Assembly (NCBI RefSeq): GCF_001956315.1
Contig: NZ_MOLY01000046.1
Span: 124,001 to 188,000 of the forward strand
Source: Sphingomonas montana
Lineage (GTDB): Bacteria; Pseudomonadota; Alphaproteobacteria; Sphingomonadales; Sphingomonadaceae
Direction: 5' to 3'
DNA: 64,000 nucleotides
Part shown: positions 7,441 through 17,100 of the stretch, piece after piece
How positions within the stretch are numbered: position 1 is the stretch's first letter
Layout of the letters: each line of letters opens with the position of its first letter
Made by a program: the position numbers and the translations under genes
The notes under the pieces: generated by a model
The model's database searches: none
Told to the model about the DNA's origin: nothing
Seen by the model: the letters and a program-made list of their open reading frames with translations, nothing else

Positions 7441-9123
7441 ATGGCTTCGACCAACAGGTTCGATGCGATCGTCATCGGATCGGGCGTCAGCGGCGGCTTC
7501 GCTGCGAAGGAACTGACCGAAAAGGGCCTCCGCGTCCTGATGCTCGACCGGGGCAAGATGGTCGAGCACGGTGAAGGCTACACCTATGACGGCAGGCCCG
7601 CCTATGAGGTGCCGGCGCGCAACGTCATGCCCAAGCCGTTGCTGGAGAGCGATTATTTCATCGCCAAGCACGGCTATGTCTCGCCCAGCAACCGGGAATT
7701 CTACAATGACGACCGGCTGAACCCCTATGCCTATGACGAGGGCAGCAAATTCTACTGGATCCGCCCCGCGGCGGTCGGCGGCAAGTCCATCATCTGGGGT
7801 CGCTGGTGCTTCCGCTGGAGCCCGGAGGATTTCGAGGCGAACAAGCGCGACGGGATCGATGGCGACTGGCCGATCCGGTATGACGACGTCGCGCCGTGGT
7901 ACAGCTATGTCGAGAAATATATCGGCGTGTCGGGTTCACGCGAGAATCTGGCCTATCTGCCGGACAGCGAGTTCCAGCCGCCGATGCCGATGAACGTCGC
8001 GGAAAAGTGGCTGAAGCAGAATCTGGAGGTCAAGTTTCCCGGCCGAAAGCTTATCAATACCCGACTGTCGAACATGACCGAGGACAAGCCGGACCAGAAC
8101 CGGACGAAATGCCAGTACCGGAACCAGTGCAGCAACGGCTGTTCGTTCGGCGCCTATTTCTCGACGCAGGCGGTGACGTTGCCGGCGGCACGCGCGACCG
8201 GCCGGCTGACGCTGAAGTCGGACGCGGTCGTCACCAACCTGAACTACGACGCCACGCGCAAGCGCGTCACCGGCGTCCGCTATGTCGATGCCAAGACCGG
8301 ACGGGCCGAAACGGTCGAAGCCGATCTCGTCTTCCTCTGCGCCTCGTCGATCGCGTCGACGCAGATCCTGCTGAACTCGCGCGCGCCGGGCAGCGACCGC
8401 AGCTATTTTGACGAGAGCGGAACGCTCGGACGCTATGTCATGGATCACATCTTCCGCGTCGGGATCGAGGGAAATATCCCGGGGATGGACGAGTTCATCG
8501 AATATGGCCGGCGTCCGGGCGGCGTCTATATCCCGCGCTTCCGCAACATCGGCGGCGACGAGGGTGTCGGTTTCAAGCGCGGCTATGGCTATCAGGGCAG
8601 CGCACGGCGCGATCCGGCCGCACCGGTCGGGTTCGGTGCGTCGATGAAGCAGGGTATGCGCAGATATGCACCGTGGAAGTTCAGCATGGGCGCGTTCGGC
8701 GAATGCCTGCCCTACGTCGACAACCACGTGTCGCTGCATCAGGACAAGGTCGATCGGTTCGGGATGCCGCTCGTCCGCTTCGACGTGCGGTTCCGCGACA
8801 ACGAGTTGCGGATGATGGCCGATGCCAGGGCGCAGGGCGAGGCGATGTTGAACGCCGCCGGCCTGACCAACGTCAAGAGCACGGAACGCGAGCATGTTCC
8901 CGGCGACGCGATCCACGAGATGGGCGGCGCGCGCATGGGCAGCGATCCGGCCAAGTCGGTGCTGAACGCATGGAGCCAGGCGCACGCGGCCGCCAATCTC
9001 TACGTCACGGACGGTGCGCAGATGGCGTCGGCGTCCTGCGTGAACCCGTCGCTGACCTTCATGGCGCTGACCGCGCGCGCGGCGGATCATGCCGTGCGGC
9101 AGATGAAGGGTGCCAAGGCCTAG
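7441..9123 (+). CDS. GMC-family FAD-dependent sugar dehydrogenase, large subunit
   Basis: A 560-residue protein preceded by a GGAGGGAG ribosome-binding site. The FAD-binding dinucleotide motif is VIGSGVSGGFAAKEL (about residues 12-26). Three cysteines at residues 224, 230 and 234 in the spacing C-x5-C-x3-C match the [3Fe-4S] ligands of FAD glucose/glucoside dehydrogenase large subunits. The C-terminal active-site strands HEMGGARMG and SCVNPSLTFMALTARAADHA carry the conserved His and Asn. It has no signal peptide of its own, so it probably leaves the cell bound to the Tat-exported small subunit. The likely reaction is oxidation of a glycoside (often at C3), passing electrons to the operon's cytochrome c. 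Confidence 0.92.
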   Translation: MASTNRFDAIVIGSGVSGGFAAKELTEKGLRVLMLDRGKMVEHGEGYTYDGRPAYEVPARNVMPKPLLESDYFIAKHGYVSPSNREFYNDDRLNPYAYDEGSKFYWIRPAAVGGKSIIWGRWCFRWSPEDFEANKRDGIDGDWPIRYDDVAPWYSYVEKYIGVSGSRENLAYLPDSEFQPPMPMNVAEKWLKQNLEVKFPGRKLINTRLSNMTEDKPDQNRTKCQYRNQCSNGCSFGAYFSTQAVTLPAARATGRLTLKSDAVVTNLNYDATRKRVTGVRYVDAKTGRAETVEADLVFLCASSIASTQILLNSRAPGSDRSYFDESGTLGRYVMDHIFRVGIEGNIPGMDEFIEYGRRPGGVYIPRFRNIGGDEGVGFKRGYGYQGSARRDPAAPVGFGASMKQGMRRYAPWKFSMGAFGECLPYVDNHVSLHQDKVDRFGMPLVRFDVRFRDNELRMMADARAQGEAMLNAAGLTNVKSTEREHVPGDAIHEMGGARMGSDPAKSVLNAWSQAHAAANLYVTDGAQMASASCVNPSLTFMALTARAADHAVRQMKGAKA

Positions 9124-9296
9124 CGGGATCATTCCGGTCATAGACGACAAGATGGGCAATGTTCTTACCGCCCCCTTCCGTTCGGCGGCTGGATCGATCG
9201 TTCATGGCGGCATCGCTCGCAACAATCAGTATTCGGGACGCCCGGGTCGGTTCGGTTCTGCCTGACACCAGTTGAACCGCATGATAGATCCTTGTC

Positions 9297-9914
9297 ATGT
9301 TCGCGCAGTTCCTGACCCCGTCCTACCTGCCCTTCGCGATCGCGTTCGTGGTGATGATCGGCATCGGTCTGATCGAGGCGGTCGGGCTGGGGCTGGGACA
9401 GGTCGATCTCGACGTCGACATGGGGGCCGACGGCGACGGCGGGATGCTCGACTGGCTGGGGCTGGGCGACGAACTGCCGATCCTGATCTGGCTGACGTCG
9501 CTGCTCGGCTGTTTCACGCTGGTCGGCGTGGCGATCCAGCAGACGGCGACCGCGATCGGCGGCGCGCCGCTGCACTGGGGGGCGGCGATGGGCGGCGCGT
9601 TCGTCGCGGGCGGCCTTCTGAACACGCTGGCCGCCAATGGTCTGGCGCGCGTGATGCCAGGGTATGAGTCGACAGTCATATCGACCGACGACCTGCTGCA
9701 GTATCGCGGGACGATCCTGGAGGGCACCGCGCGGCGCGGATCGCCGGCGCGCGCCAAGATCATCGATCGGCACGGCCAGGCCCATTTCGTCATGGTCGAA
9801 CCGCATGACGATGGCGGTGCGATCCGATCGGGTGAGACGGCACTGCTGGTCCGCCGCGAAGGCACGCTGTTCTACGCGTTGCCGGATGAGAACATGTTTC
9901 TGCAATCGATCTGA
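9297..9914 (+). CDS. yqiJ: YqiJ-like inner-membrane protein with C-terminal OB-fold
   Basis: A 205-residue protein with at least three hydrophobic segments (about residues 10-30, 60-82 and 95-115). A soluble C-terminal part (YRGTILEGTARRG, AKIIDRHGQAHFVMVEP) resembles the OB/NfeD-like domain of the YqiJ family (DUF1449). The gene directly precedes a flotillin gene, as in Enterobacteriaceae, where yqiJ and yqiK are neighbours. NfeD/YqiJ-type proteins are thought to work with flotillins in membrane microdomains. The assignment rests on topology plus neighbour identity. Confidence 0.82.
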   Translation: MFAQFLTPSYLPFAIAFVVMIGIGLIEAVGLGLGQVDLDVDMGADGDGGMLDWLGLGDELPILIWLTSLLGCFTLVGVAIQQTATAIGGAPLHWGAAMGGAFVAGGLLNTLAANGLARVMPGYESTVISTDDLLQYRGTILEGTARRGSPARAKIIDRHGQAHFVMVEPHDDGGAIRSGETALLVRREGTLFYALPDENMFLQSI

Positions 9915-9948
9915 TCCATGATCGTTCGATCAACGGGGGAGACCACGG

Positions 9949-11646
9949 GTGCCTGCATCGTTTCTGAACGTCCTGATCTATGCCGGTGTGATCCTGTTCG
10001 CGCTGGTCGTGATCGGGCTGATCCTGACCCGGCTGTACCGCCGCGCGACGAAGGACGTGGCGCTGATCCGCACCGGTTTCGGGGGGGAGAAGGTCGTGCT
10101 GAACGGCGGGATTATGGTGATCCCGGTGCTGCACGAACTGATGCAGGTCCGGCTGACCACGGTGAAGCTGGAGGTGTCGCGCCTGAACAAGGACGCGCTC
10201 ATCACGCTGGACAAGCTGCGCGTCGACGTCGTCGGGTTGTTCCACATCAAGGTGAAACCCGACGCCCAGTCGATCGCCGCCGCCGCGCAGACGCTGGGTG
10301 ATTCGGTCAACAGCGGCGACGCGGTGAAGTCGCTGCTGGACGGCAAGCTGGTGTCGGCGCTGCGTTCGGTCGCGGCGACGATGACGATGGAGCATCTGCA
10401 CGCCAACCGCGCCGATTTCATCCAGAAGGTGCAGGAGGCGCTGATGACCGACCTGGACATGAACGGGTTCCAGCTGGAATCGGTCAGCATCACGCATTTC
10501 GACCAGACGGCGTTCGAACATTTCAACGAAAATAACGCGTTCGACGCCGAAGGGCTGACCGTGCTGACCCGCACGATCGAGGAGCGCAAGAAGATCCGCA
10601 ACGACATCGTCGCGACGAACCGCGTCGCGATCGAGCAGCGCAACCTGGCCGCGAACAATGAGTCGCTCGGCATCGCGCAGGCCGCCGAACAGGCGCGGCT
10701 GACGCAGGAACAGACGCTGGCCGCCAAGCGCGCGGAACAGGCGACCGCGATCGCGACCGCGGAGGCCGAGCAGACCCGGCTGGCCGAGATCGCGCGGATC
10801 ACCGCCGATCAGGCAAAGACGGTGGCGCAGACCGAGGCGGACAAGGTGATCCAGACCGCGACCATTGCGCGCGACGGGGCGATCCAGACCGCGACGATCG
10901 AGCGCGACCGGACGATCGAGATCGCCCGCATCACCACGGCCGTGCAGACCGCGCAAAAGTCCGAGGAGGAATCGACCGCGACGGCGGCGGCGAACGAGGC
11001 GCGCGCGCTGGCGGTGCGGGCCGAGGAAAGCGTCGCGACCGCCAAGGCGACCGAGATCGCGAACCGCAACAAGAATGTCGCGGTCATCGCCGCGACGCAG
11101 CGTGCGCAGGAGGAAGCGGTCGGCATCACCGTCGCCGCATCCGCCGAGAAGGAGGCGGCCGAGGCGCGCGCCAGCGCGCTGCGCGTCGAGGCGACCGCGG
11201 AGGCCGATGCCGAGATGGCCCGCGCCGCGGGACGCGAGGCCGCGTTCAAGGTAGATGCCGCGGGGCAGGCATCGCTGAACGAGGCGACCAACCTGCTGAA
11301 CGAGGGGCAGACCGCCTTGCTGGTGCGCAAGGCGATGCTGGCGGCGCTGCCCGCGATCATCGCGGCGGCGAGCAAGCCGATGGAGAATATCGACCGGATC
11401 AGCATCCTGGATGCGCGCGGGCTGCACGGCGACGGCGGCAGCGGGAGCGGTGCGCCCGACGGCGGGCAGGGCAACCTGGCCGACGCCGCGGTGGCGGCGG
11501 CGATGCGCTACCGTGTCGGCGGGCCGCTGATCGACGGGCTGATGGCGGACCTGGGCATGGGGGGCGGATCGCTGAACGCGATGCTGGCGGGTTCGGGTGA
11601 TGGCGACGCGTCTTCGGTACGGGGCCGGCCGGTCGACGGCGACTGA
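9949..11646 (+). CDS. yqiK: Flotillin-family protein (YqiK-like)
   Basis: A 565-residue protein. The start is GTG at 9949, preceded by GGGGGAGA. An N-terminal membrane anchor (residues 6-28) is followed by an SPFH/band-7 domain (RTGFGGEKVVLNGG to about residue 200). A long Ala/Glu-rich coiled-coil region (about residues 215-440) precedes a Gly-rich tail. Flotillins oligomerise in the membrane and organise microdomains. The coiled coil contains TIARDGAIQTA/TIERDRTIEIA repeats typical of YqiK. It pairs with the YqiJ-like gene 34 bp upstream. Confidence 0.92.
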   Translation: MPASFLNVLIYAGVILFALVVIGLILTRLYRRATKDVALIRTGFGGEKVVLNGGIMVIPVLHELMQVRLTTVKLEVSRLNKDALITLDKLRVDVVGLFHIKVKPDAQSIAAAAQTLGDSVNSGDAVKSLLDGKLVSALRSVAATMTMEHLHANRADFIQKVQEALMTDLDMNGFQLESVSITHFDQTAFEHFNENNAFDAEGLTVLTRTIEERKKIRNDIVATNRVAIEQRNLAANNESLGIAQAAEQARLTQEQTLAAKRAEQATAIATAEAEQTRLAEIARITADQAKTVAQTEADKVIQTATIARDGAIQTATIERDRTIEIARITTAVQTAQKSEEESTATAAANEARALAVRAEESVATAKATEIANRNKNVAVIAATQRAQEEAVGITVAASAEKEAAEARASALRVEATAEADAEMARAAGREAAFKVDAAGQASLNEATNLLNEGQTALLVRKAMLAALPAIIAAASKPMENIDRISILDARGLHGDGGSGSGAPDGGQGNLADAAVAAAMRYRVGGPLIDGLMADLGMGGGSLNAMLAGSGDGDASSVRGRPVDGD

Positions 11647-11779
11647 TCCAGGCGCGTTCGGGTTTCGCCCCGGACAGGGACGTTGCCGCAGGCGTGTGTG
11701 GCGGCGGCAGGCGGTTGGCCGGCAGGTTTGACGGGGGACCCGATGCGTGGGTTTACGGCGCCGGATGGCGCGCGGGAGA

Positions 11780-12601
11780 TCAGTTGAAGAGGCGGCCGAT
11801 CCGGTTGAGCAGCGATCCGCCGGTGTCGCGCCGATCCGCCAGGGGGGCGTCCGGCATATGCATGGGAGGCGTGTCCGGGAAATGCAGGGCGTAATATTCC
11901 CCTTCCCGCTCGCCCGGGTTGGCGGCAAAATCAAGATAGGATGCGCGGCAATGCGGGCAGCGGAACGGGTTGAGATAGGCGAAGCGCGTCCCGTCGGGGG
12001 CGGGCGGCAGGGCCGTTTCCAGCGTGGCGAGCAGGACCGGATCTGGCGGCGCGAGCGGCACGGGCGCGCCGGCGACCCGTCCGTCGACCAGCAATGTGTA
12101 TGTGCCGGACGCGGAGTAGAAATAGGCCTGTTCCGCAAATCCGGCATGGATGGAGCGAACGAGGAACGTCCGGTGGCAGGCGTCGCACGCGCAGGACAGC
12201 AGGACCGTGCCGGGCGTCACGATGCCGCGGAAATGCAGGCCGCGCGCGAACAGGCCATGGCCGGCCAGGTCCGGGACGTTCGCCGCGCCGGCGAGGAAGA
12301 ACGGCTGGAACCGGACGCCGACCTCGCCTTCGCCGAGCGGAGCCCCCGCCGCATGCGTTTCCGTGTGGACGATCACCGCATCCGCCTGGCACCCGAAACC
12401 GGCATGGACGCGCACGCTGAGATGGAGCCAGCCGGTCGCGGCGGGAAGCGAATGGGCGTGCACGCGGCCCGCCGCATCCTCGAACTCCACGGTGACCGGT
12501 CCGTCGACGCGCACCTGCGGCACGATCTCGCACGGAAGCTGGTCGGCATGCAGGGTCGCGACCTGCTCGCCGTCGATCCGCAGTTTCAGAATGACCGTCA
12601 T
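11780..12601 (-). CDS. Uncharacterised protein with two CxxC-type metal-binding knuckles
   Basis: A 273-residue protein. The ATG at 12601 is preferred over an open frame beginning 60 bp upstream because it has a purine-rich AAGGGAACAG upstream and begins directly with the domain (MTVILKLRIDGEQV). Two cysteine pairs, CACDAC near residue 138 and CPHC near residue 215, could form one zinc-ribbon site. The second is followed by RASYLDF. The fold between them (YFYSASGTYTLLVDGR) looks beta-rich. No signal peptide is seen, so it is probably cytoplasmic. I do not recognise the family. It stands alone, convergent with the flotillin gene. Confidence 0.7.
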   Translation of the reverse strand: MTVILKLRIDGEQVATLHADQLPCEIVPQVRVDGPVTVEFEDAAGRVHAHSLPAATGWLHLSVRVHAGFGCQADAVIVHTETHAAGAPLGEGEVGVRFQPFFLAGAANVPDLAGHGLFARGLHFRGIVTPGTVLLSCACDACHRTFLVRSIHAGFAEQAYFYSASGTYTLLVDGRVAGAPVPLAPPDPVLLATLETALPPAPDGTRFAYLNPFRCPHCRASYLDFAANPGEREGEYYALHFPDTPPMHMPDAPLADRRDTGGSLLNRIGRLFN

Positions 12602-12730
12602 TCCGTCTGTTCCCTTGTCCGTGTTCCGAGTGCCAAAGTCTCGATTGACGACGCCGAACATTCTCGTAGGTGCGGCGGCGACGTCGGATCAAGCCCTTCG
12701 AAGCGTGGTTCGCGGCGCGGCGCGGGAACG

Positions 12731-13156
12731 ATGCGGGACCGGTTCGGGCGGACGGTCATGATCCTGGTGCTGTCGCTTGCGCCGTCGCTGGTGGCCGCGC
12801 CGCTGGCGGCAGCGATCGCGGCGCCGGCCGTGCCGGTCCGCTATGGTGGCGATGCGGCGCGCGACGCCTGCGATACGCTGGCCACGGTCACGGGGCTCGA
12901 CCCGAGGGGGGACAATTACCTGTCCGTCCGCAGCGGTCCGGGCGGCGCGGCCTACCGCGAGCAGGACCACCTGCGCGGCGGGCAGCAGGTCTGGATATGC
13001 GAGGAGAGGGGCGTCTGGCTGGGCATCGTCTATCGCCGATCGACGACGGGCGCGGACTGCGGCGTCGGCATGCCGCGGCGGCGGGCCGGCCCGTATCGCG
13101 GGCCATGCCGGGCCGGTTGGGTTCACAGCCGCTATGTCCGCACGATCGCCGGATGA
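12731..13156 (+). CDS. Secreted SH3-domain-like small protein
   Basis: About 141 residues from the ATG at 12731; an ATG at 12758 would give a shorter signal peptide. The Sec signal (MILVLSLAPSLVAAPLAAA) is followed by a bacterial SH3-like module: NYLSVRSGPGG, then VWICEERGVWLGIVY, and finally GWVHSRYVRTI. Such modules bind peptidoglycan or act as periplasmic adaptors. Four Cys residues in the mature part could form disulfides. It opens a run of small genes leading to the alpha-2-macroglobulin gene. Confidence 0.75.
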   Translation: MRDRFGRTVMILVLSLAPSLVAAPLAAAIAAPAVPVRYGGDAARDACDTLATVTGLDPRGDNYLSVRSGPGGAAYREQDHLRGGQQVWICEERGVWLGIVYRRSTTGADCGVGMPRRRAGPYRGPCRAGWVHSRYVRTIAG

Positions 13157-13193
13157 TCCGGCGGCGATCCAGCGACCGTCCCGGCCGGGTCGC

Positions 13194-13670
13194 ATGAAAC
13201 GCCCCGCAAAGCACGGAACGATCGCGGAGCGCGTGCGGGCCGTGCCGGCGCGCAACTGGCTGGTCGGCCTGGCTTGCGGCCTGGTCGGGCTTGCCATCAC
13301 GATCGGCGCGCTGTGGCGGTTGGTCCGCTTCGTCCGGACGACGGCGGCCGGCATGCGGGTGGTGGAGACGGACAGCAGCGTCTTCGCAGGGCCGTTCTAC
13401 GGGCTGATCCCGCTGATCGGGGTCGCCATCGCGCTTGTCCACCTCTGCCTGCCGGCCCGCACGCCGGCGTGGGACAGGCGCATGGGATCGGCGTTGCTGC
13501 TGTCCCTCTTCGTGGCGGTGGCGTTGTCGGCGACAGGTCCGCTGCTGGTGGATCGCTGGATGGAACAGCGCGGCTATCGTGCCTGTTCGCGGGATCAGGG
13601 CATCCGCGTGACCTTTGTCGTGTGGCTGCGGAACAGCCGGGGGGCAACCTGCCCGCCGGTGGTGGAGTAG
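13194..13670 (+). CDS. Small membrane protein of unknown function
   Basis: A 158-residue protein from the ATG at 13194. Three hydrophobic segments are visible, at about residues 22-44 (NWLVGLACGLVGLAITIGAL), 66-84 (GPFYGLIPLIGVAIALVHL) and 97-115 (ALLLSLFVAVALSATG), followed by a short Cys-containing tail. It lies 37 bp after the SH3-like gene and just before another small exported protein. No family was recognised. The Cys residues in the last 30 residues (RACSRDQG, ATCPPV) may be periplasmic. Confidence 0.65.
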   Translation: MKRPAKHGTIAERVRAVPARNWLVGLACGLVGLAITIGALWRLVRFVRTTAAGMRVVETDSSVFAGPFYGLIPLIGVAIALVHLCLPARTPAWDRRMGSALLLSLFVAVALSATGPLLVDRWMEQRGYRACSRDQGIRVTFVVWLRNSRGATCPPVVE

Positions 13671-13676
13671 CGGAGC

Positions 13677-14039
13677 GTGGTGGCGCGGCGGCAGGTCGTC
13701 CTGATCGTATCAGGCATGCTGGCGGGCCTTACCGCGGGCCTGCCGCTCGGCGTGCATCTGGGCGGCGGCAGCTGGATGTACGCCCGCGAAGTATCGCCGG
13801 ACGGGACCATGGCGGTGCAGTTCTATCGCCCGGCGCGGTGGCGGCGCTTGCCCGACATGCGGCTGGAACTGGCGAGTTTCGTGCGGCTGGCGTCGTTGCC
13901 CGACGACGAGACGCTGGGCGTGAGCCCAGTCGTGAACCTGGATGGCAACGGCAATGTCCGGTGGCAGCGGGACGGCGTGCAGGTGGGCATGAACATCGTC
14001 TGCCGGCGGTCGGGCGGATGTCGGTACGTGCCGAACTGA
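13677..14039 (+). CDS. Small exported or membrane-anchored protein of unknown function
   Basis: A 120-residue protein with a GTG start at 13677, six bases after the previous stop. Its N-terminus is a hydrophobic signal or anchor (VVLIVSGMLAGLTAGLPLG), and the rest is soluble with paired Cys near the end (VCRRSGGCRYV). Spacing suggests co-transcription with the preceding membrane protein and with the alpha-2-macroglobulin gene 75 bp downstream. The family was not recognised. Confidence 0.55.
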   Translation: MVARRQVVLIVSGMLAGLTAGLPLGVHLGGGSWMYAREVSPDGTMAVQFYRPARWRRLPDMRLELASFVRLASLPDDETLGVSPVVNLDGNGNVRWQRDGVQVGMNIVCRRSGGCRYVPN

Positions 14040-14114
14040 GCGGTCCGCGCGGCGGCGGGCTGGACGCGACAGGCGTGCCGTTGCATGATCCGCGCGGGGC
14101 ATGGGGGATATACA

Positions 14115-17100
14115 GTGCGCCGATTGGTCGCGTTCGTGGTTGCAGCAGTTCTGGCGACCGCGGTCGCGGCAGGCTTCGGCGATACGCAGCCGGCCGTGAC
14201 GCTGGCCGTGCCGGGCACCGCGGGTGGATCGATCGATCGTTTCACGATGCGTTTTTCCACCGCGATGGTGCCGCTTTCGGGTGGGCCGGCGCCGTTTGCG
14301 GTCGCCTGTCCCGTGCCGGGCGACGGTCGCTGGGTGGATCCGGCAACCTTCGTCTGGGCATTTGCGCGGCCGCTTCCGGGTGGAACCCTTTGCCGCGCGA
14401 CGTTGCGCGAGGGGCTGAAAGATGCCGCCGGCCGCACGGTCGACCGGGCGCGGGAATTCCCGATCGATGCGGGCGGGCCGTCGGCGCGCGCCGTGCTGGC
14501 CGGCAACGATAGCGCGATCGACGAGGACCAGACGTTCTTCGTCGCGGTGAACGGCGCGGTCGACCGCGCGTCCGTGGCGACGGGGGCCTATTGCGCCGTC
14601 AGCGGGATCGGCGAACGGATCCCGGTCGATCTGCTGCCGCCGCAGACCGTGTCGCGCGTGCTGACGGACCCGCAGCTGGCGACGTGGACCTACGAATTTC
14701 TGGACGGGGCGGGGTTGCCCGATCCGTTGCCGGCGCAGGCGGGCGCGCGGGCGGCGGCGTTGCGCGACGTGGTGGCCCTGAAATGCCGCCGGCCGTTGCC
14801 GCCGGGGCGCGACATGGCGCTGGTATGGGGTGGGTCGATCCGGTCGCCCGAGGGGCGGCTGGCCGGCGTCGACCGACGGTTCGATTTCACGGTGCGGGCG
14901 GCGTTCACCGCCCGGCTGAGCTGTTCGCGTGTCAATGCCGCGGCGGGATGCAGCCCGGTCGAGCCGGTGACGGTGGCGTTTTCCGCGCCCGTGCCGCGCG
15001 ATCGCGCGCTGGCCGTGCGGATGGAGATCGGCGGGCGGCAGATCGCGCCGACCGCGGACGGCAACGGCCGTGTCGAAACGCTGACGTTCGCGGCACCGCT
15101 GCCGGGCGATACCACCGCGCGGCTGCTGATACCGCGCGACCTGCGCGACGAAAGCGGCCGGGCGTTGAGCAATGCCCGGCGGTTTCCGCTGGACGTCGCG
15201 ATCGCGCCGCCGCCGCCGCTGGTGAAGTTCGCCGCATCGTTCGGCGTGCTGGAAGCCGCCGAAGGGGGAATCCTGCCCGTCACGGTCCGCGCGGTCGAAC
15301 CGTCGCTGGGGCAGGCGACGAAGGCGGTGCCCGGCGGGATCGCGCGGATCGACGGCGACGATCGCGCGATCGCCGACTGGACGCGGCGCGTGGCCAAGGC
15401 GCAGGCGAGCGATATCCGCGAGGAAGCGCGCGGCCGCACGACGGTGACCGTCAACCGGACGGGAGACCGGCCGCTGCTGGCCGGTACGCCGGGCGTGCGC
15501 CGGACCACGCTCACGCTGCCCGGAGGTGGGCGGGCGTTCGAGGTGGTCGGCATCCCGCTGGAGAAGAAGGGCTTCTACGTCGTCGAACTGGCCAGCCCGT
15601 TACTGGGCCGCGCGCTGCTGGGCCGGCCGGCGACGCGCTACGTCACCGCCGCCGCACTGGTCACCGACATGGCGGTGCATTTCAAATGGGGGCGGGGTGG
15701 ATCGCTGGTCTGGGTGACCGCGCTCGGCACCGGCAAACCGGTCGGCGGTGCCGCGGTGCGCGTGACCGACAGTTGTTCGGGACGGATGCTGGCGGGCGGC
15801 ACCACCGATGCCACCGGCCGGCTGGTGATGCGCGGCGCGTTGCCCGATCCGTCGACGGCGACCGAATGCGCGACCGGGGCGGGCGATACGCCGCCGCTGA
15901 TGGTGTCGGCGCGCACGGGGGGCGATTTCGCCTTCGTGCTGACCGGGTGGGGCGAGGGGATCCGGCCCTATGATTTCGACCTGCCCTACGGCTATTCCTC
16001 GTCCGATCCGATCTTCCACATCCTGTTCGACCGGATGCTGGTCCGCGGGGGCGAGACGGTGCGGATGAAGCATCTGGTCCGGATGCCGGTCGCCACCGGG
16101 TTTCGCCCGGTCGGACCGCTGCAGGGCACGCTGGTGATCCAGCATTCGGGGTCGGACGCCAGTTTCCGCCAACCGGTGACGATCGGTCGCGACGGCATCG
16201 GCGAAAGCGCCTGGACGCCGCCGGTGAGCGCGCCGACCGGCACGTACTCGCTGATGATCGAACGGCCGGACGGGACGATCCTGCGATCGGACAAGACCGT
16301 CGTGGTCGATGGATATCGCATCCCCACGATGCGCGCGACGGTCAGCGGGCCAAAGGCGCCCAGCCTGCGGCCGAAGCGGATGGTGGTGGATCTGTTCGCC
16401 GGCTACCTGTCCGGCGGCGGGGCGCGGGGTGCGCCGGTGCGGCTGCGCACGGCGTTCGCGCCATTGTCCGATATTCCGGCGGGCTGGGACGACTGGACCT
16501 TCGGGGGCAGCGTGCCGCAGGAAGGCACCGTGCCGATGGACGACGACGGCGGCGAGATCGGCCGGGCGGCATTGCCCAACGTATCGACCGTGCCGCTGAC
16601 ACTGGGGGCGAACGGCGCGTTGCGGACAATGGTGGACCTGCCGGACCTGCCGGACGGCGCGCAGCTGACACTGGAGATGGATTATGACGATGCGGACGGC
16701 GAGACGCTGACCGCCAGCCGCAGGATCCCGATCTATCCCGCCGCGATCCGGCTGGGGATCCGCCCCGATGGCTGGTTGCAGCGTGCGTCCGAACTGAAGC
16801 TGAAGGTCGCGGCACTCGACCTGGACGGCAAGCCGGTCGCCGGGCAGCGTGTCGCCATCGCGCTGTACACGCGCGAGATCCTGTCCGCGCGCCGCCGGCT
16901 GATCGGCGGGTTCTACACGTATGACAACAGCGCGCGGACCACGCGGATCGGCGCGACGTGCAGCGCCACGACCGATGCTCAGGGGCTGGCCACCTGCACT
17001 GTCGATCCCGGTGTTTCGGGCGAGGTGATCGCGGTCGCGACCACGCCGGACGGCAAAGGCAATGTCGCGCGCGCGGTGACGTCGACCTGGCTGGTGGGGG

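Noticed and set aside
10850-10920. Repeated pattern in the flotillin gene, considered as a tandem DNA repeat
   Set aside because: It is coding for coiled-coil heptad-like repeats (TIARDGAIQTA/TIERDRTIEIA) normal for YqiK, and not a DNA-level repeat array.
9790-12147. Long minus-strand open frame opposite the flotillin gene
   Set aside because: Low-complexity Arg/Gly-rich translation without motifs. The plus strand encodes a well-defined SPFH domain.
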